Positions 61,984 to 64,000 of a stretch of DNA of 64,000 nucleotides are shown in pieces. A model generated the notes under the pieces. That model did no database searches. It saw only the letters and a program-made list of their open reading frames with translations, and was not told where the DNA came from. Position 1 is the first letter of the stretch. Every line of letters starts with the position of its first letter. The stretch comes from an uncultured Alphaproteobacteria bacterium (GTDB lineage: Bacteria; Pseudomonadota; Alphaproteobacteria; Rhodobacterales; Rhodobacteraceae): the NCBI GenBank assembly GCA_902524655.1, contig CABZEG010000003.1, forward strand, positions 1 through 64,000, written 5' to 3'. The position numbers and the translations under genes were made by a program.

Positions 61984-63213
61984 ATGAAAATCTTAACTAT
62001 GAAATTTGGTGGAACTTCTGTAGCGGATATAGATAGAATAAAGGCTGTAAGGGATTTGATTTCCGGTGAAGTAAACAACGGTTGGACTGTAGTTGCTGTG
62101 GTTTCAGCAATGTCAAAAGAAACTAACAAACTGATTGATTTGGCAAAACAAGTTGGAGTTGAAAGCTTAGTTGATCCTGAATATGACGCTTTAATATCTA
62201 CTGGTGAAGATGTATCTTCTTCATTGTTAGCTATTGCTTTAAACAGTCACGGTGTTTCTGCTAGAAGCTGGCGAGGGTGGCAACTTCCAGTGAGGACAGA
62301 TAGCTTCTATTCAAATGCAAAAATTGAGGAAATCGAAACGAAACAACTCGAAAGTAGCTTTAAAGACGGGACTAAAGTTGCTGTTGTTTCTGGTTTCCAA
62401 GGGATAGATAAATCTGGAAGAGTAACGACGCTAGGGCGCGGGGGCTCTGATACTTCAGCTGTGGCAATTGCTGCTGCGATAGGAGCTAAAAGATGCGATA
62501 TATACACAGACGTTTCGGGCATTTACACTACTGATCCAAGAATTAAAATAAATGCCTCAAAACTCAAAAGGATTTCATTCGAAGAAATGCTCGAAATGGC
62601 TTCACTTGGAGCGAATGTACTTCAGACCCGTGCAGTGGAACTTGCAATGCGCCATAAAGTACCTATAACTGTGTTAAACAGTTTTTCAAAAGAGGAAGGA
62701 ACACTTGTTTGCGATGAAGAGGAAATTATGGAGAAAAATATTGTATCTGGAATAGCTTTCCAAAAAAACGAATCCCAAATAACTCTTACTAACATAGAAG
62801 ATAAGCCCGGGGTGGCGGCCAAGATCTTTGGTCCTTTGGCAAGCTCTGGAGTGAATATCGATATGATAGTTCAAAGTAATACTGAAACTGGCTTAACAAA
62901 TATCACTTTCTCTTGTCCTGCAGACGATTTACAAATGGCAAAAAAAGCTATATCGAAAGCGAAAGAGAATAGCTTAATCTCTTTTGAACGCCTTATTGAA
63001 AATAAGAATTTAGCGAAAGTATCTATTGTTGGTATAGGTATGAAAACACACGCAGGTGTTGCCCAAAAAATGTTTGAAACGCTATCAGATGAAAACATAA
63101 ATATAAACGTCATATCGACTTCAGAAATAAAGCTTTCTGTTTTAATAGAAAGGAAGTATTTGGAGCTTGCTGTCAGAAGCCTTCATGACGCCTTTGGTTT
63201 GCAAAATCTCTAA
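61984..63213 (+). CDS. lysC: Aspartate kinase
   Basis: A 409-residue enzyme phosphorylating aspartate, the first step toward lysine, threonine and methionine. The kinase domain has MKFGGTSVADIDRIKAV, STGEDVSSSLLAIAL and TLGRGGSDTSAVAIAAA. Two C-terminal ACT domains (EDKPGVAAKIFGPLASSGVNIDMIVQ and VGIGMKTHAGVAQKMFETL) imply allosteric end-product control. It lies 8 bp after the DUF1178 gene, which is probably co-transcribed with it. Confidence 0.97.
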   Translation: MKILTMKFGGTSVADIDRIKAVRDLISGEVNNGWTVVAVVSAMSKETNKLIDLAKQVGVESLVDPEYDALISTGEDVSSSLLAIALNSHGVSARSWRGWQLPVRTDSFYSNAKIEEIETKQLESSFKDGTKVAVVSGFQGIDKSGRVTTLGRGGSDTSAVAIAAAIGAKRCDIYTDVSGIYTTDPRIKINASKLKRISFEEMLEMASLGANVLQTRAVELAMRHKVPITVLNSFSKEEGTLVCDEEEIMEKNIVSGIAFQKNESQITLTNIEDKPGVAAKIFGPLASSGVNIDMIVQSNTETGLTNITFSCPADDLQMAKKAISKAKENSLISFERLIENKNLAKVSIVGIGMKTHAGVAQKMFETLSDENININVISTSEIKLSVLIERKYLELAVRSLHDAFGLQNL

Positions 63214-63218
63214 TTACA

Positions 63219-63743
63219 CTAAAAATCCAAGCTGGCTTCAATCAAACTACCAACTGCTTTATTAAGAAATTTATTGTTAATATCTAGGCCCAAAAGTCTC
63301 TTATTATCGAGCCCATCACCGATGGAAACATCACGGGTTGGATTTTTACTGAAGCCAAATTTTGAATAATATTCTTCATCACCAACTAAGACAATCCAAT
63401 TCCATTTGTCGGCTTTCGCTTGCTCTATACCCTTTAAAACTAATTTCTCACCTAAACCTTCACTTTGGTAAATTGGGTGAACAGCGAGGGGGCCCAAAAG
63501 AAGGCCTCTACTACTATGCCTATCTATTTTTATTTTCCAAAATCTTACAGAGCCAACTACATTATTTGACTTGTCCTTTATAACATAGGAAAGTTTCTTT
63601 ACTTTGTTATCTGGGCCCCTCAACTGATATGAACTAAGAAGTTTTCTTCGAGGCGTGAATACTAGATCCAATAACCGTTCGACTTGTAGATGATCATTTT
63701 CGGTTTCTAGTAATAATCTAAGATTATTATGAAGGCTTTTCAT
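63219..63743 (-). CDS. GNAT family N-acetyltransferase
   Basis: A 174-residue acetyl-CoA-dependent acetyltransferase of the YhbS-like (COG3153) type. The acetyl-CoA site is read in LLLGPLAVHPIYQSEGLGEKLV, where the usual Q/R-x-x-G-x-G/A loop is QSEGLG. WIVLVGDEEYYSKFGF is the second family hallmark. The substrate is unknown; members act on small molecules or tRNA/protein amines. It converges on lysC with a 5-bp gap. Confidence 0.88.
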   Translation of the reverse strand: MKSLHNNLRLLLETENDHLQVERLLDLVFTPRRKLLSSYQLRGPDNKVKKLSYVIKDKSNNVVGSVRFWKIKIDRHSSRGLLLGPLAVHPIYQSEGLGEKLVLKGIEQAKADKWNWIVLVGDEEYYSKFGFSKNPTRDVSIGDGLDNKRLLGLDINNKFLNKAVGSLIEASLDF

Positions 63744-63754
63744 TAGTCTTAATT

Positions 63755-64000
63755 TTATATATTTTGAGTATCTTGCCTTAGAATTACTCCAGGATTTAGA
63801 ATGGCGGATGGATCAATAGCTTTCTTTATCTGACACATTACATTGAATTTTCCTGGGTCACAATATTGCTTTAAATCTTTAACTTTTAATCGACCAACTC
63901 CATGCTCTGCACTAAATGATCCTCCTAATTTTTTACAATTACTATTTACAATTTTTGTTAATTTAGATTTTATTTTGATATAGCTGGAGTTGCTTTCATT
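63755..64000 (-). CDS. FAD-linked oxidase (glycolate/D-lactate dehydrogenase type), C-terminus, truncated by window edge
   Basis: Reading the minus strand from the window edge gives 81 residues and a stop at 63755. The motif GGSFSAEHGVGRLKVKDLKQ and the end MCQIKKAIDPSAILNPGVIL are the C-terminal signature of the FAD-binding oxidase/transferase type 4 family (GlcD, D-lactate and D-2-hydroxyglutarate dehydrogenases). The start and FAD-binding domain lie outside the window, so the substrate cannot be named. Confidence 0.85.
   Translation of the reverse strand, partial: NESNSSYIKIKSKLTKIVNSNCKKLGGSFSAEHGVGRLKVKDLKQYCDPGKFNVMCQIKKAIDPSAILNPGVILRQDTQNI

Overview
The window is a 64-kb AT-rich stretch of an alphaproteobacterial chromosome. 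The lineage call rests on GcrA (cell-cycle regulator), an ATP12-type F1-ATPase assembly chaperone, a complete aapJQMP general amino-acid ABC transporter, DUF1178 and DUF2177 proteins, a short-lid adenylate kinase and the order rpmH-rnpA-yidD-yidC-engB-argB. Low GC, tight gene packing and frequent TTG starts suggest a marine, partly streamlined lineage. I cannot resolve the genus from sequence alone. No rRNA, insertion sequence, prophage, CRISPR array or recognisable defence locus is visible.

Layout. 1-6.5 kb: the 3' end of lepA, then small accessory genes on both strands (lipoprotein, CIA30-like protein, YtoQ, aldo/keto reductase, MFS and DMT transporters, PaaG-like crotonase). 6.6-11.5 kb: a seven-gene tightly packed plus-strand operon (SnoaL-like protein, CitE-like lyase, beta-lactamase-fold hydrolase, YdcF protein, BLUF blue-light sensor, small membrane protein, AEC transporter). 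11.5-13.4 kb: Uup ABC-F ATPase and tRNA-Arg on the minus strand. 13.5-18.4 kb: rpmH-rnpA-yidD-yidC-engB-argB and a frameshifted ferredoxin-like gene. 18.4-22.9 kb: aapJQMP on the minus strand, with operator-like palindromes upstream of aapJ and a hairpin behind it. 23.1-54.8 kb: an unbroken minus-strand block read as tRNA-Trp, secE, nusG, rplKAJL, rpoBC, rpsLG, fusA, tuf, the S10/spc/alpha ribosomal clusters with secY and adk, rpoA, rplQ, then rluC and ATP12. 54.9-64 kb: metG, DUF2177, tRNA-Leu, a coiled-coil tail-anchored protein, argF, argD, an ABC-2 permease, gcrA, DUF1178, lysC, a GNAT acetyltransferase and the end of an FAD-linked oxidase gene.

Functionally, most of the window is the core translation, transcription and secretion machinery. 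Amino-acid supply (argB, argF, argD, lysC, aap) flanks it, and a small accessory region carries acyl-CoA chemistry, transport and light sensing.

The most striking observation is three otherwise complete genes (rpoC, argD and the ferredoxin-like gene), each broken by exactly one extra base in a homopolymer. In rpoC and the ferredoxin-like gene the site is an A9 tract where A8 would restore the frame. This is either a sequencing or assembly error or genuine poly(A) slippage. Other points worth checking are tandem AT-hook-like motifs in GcrA, a probable ATT start codon for engB, a nested leader structure before rplJ, and the BLUF-containing operon. All calls come from reading the sequence; no database search was run.
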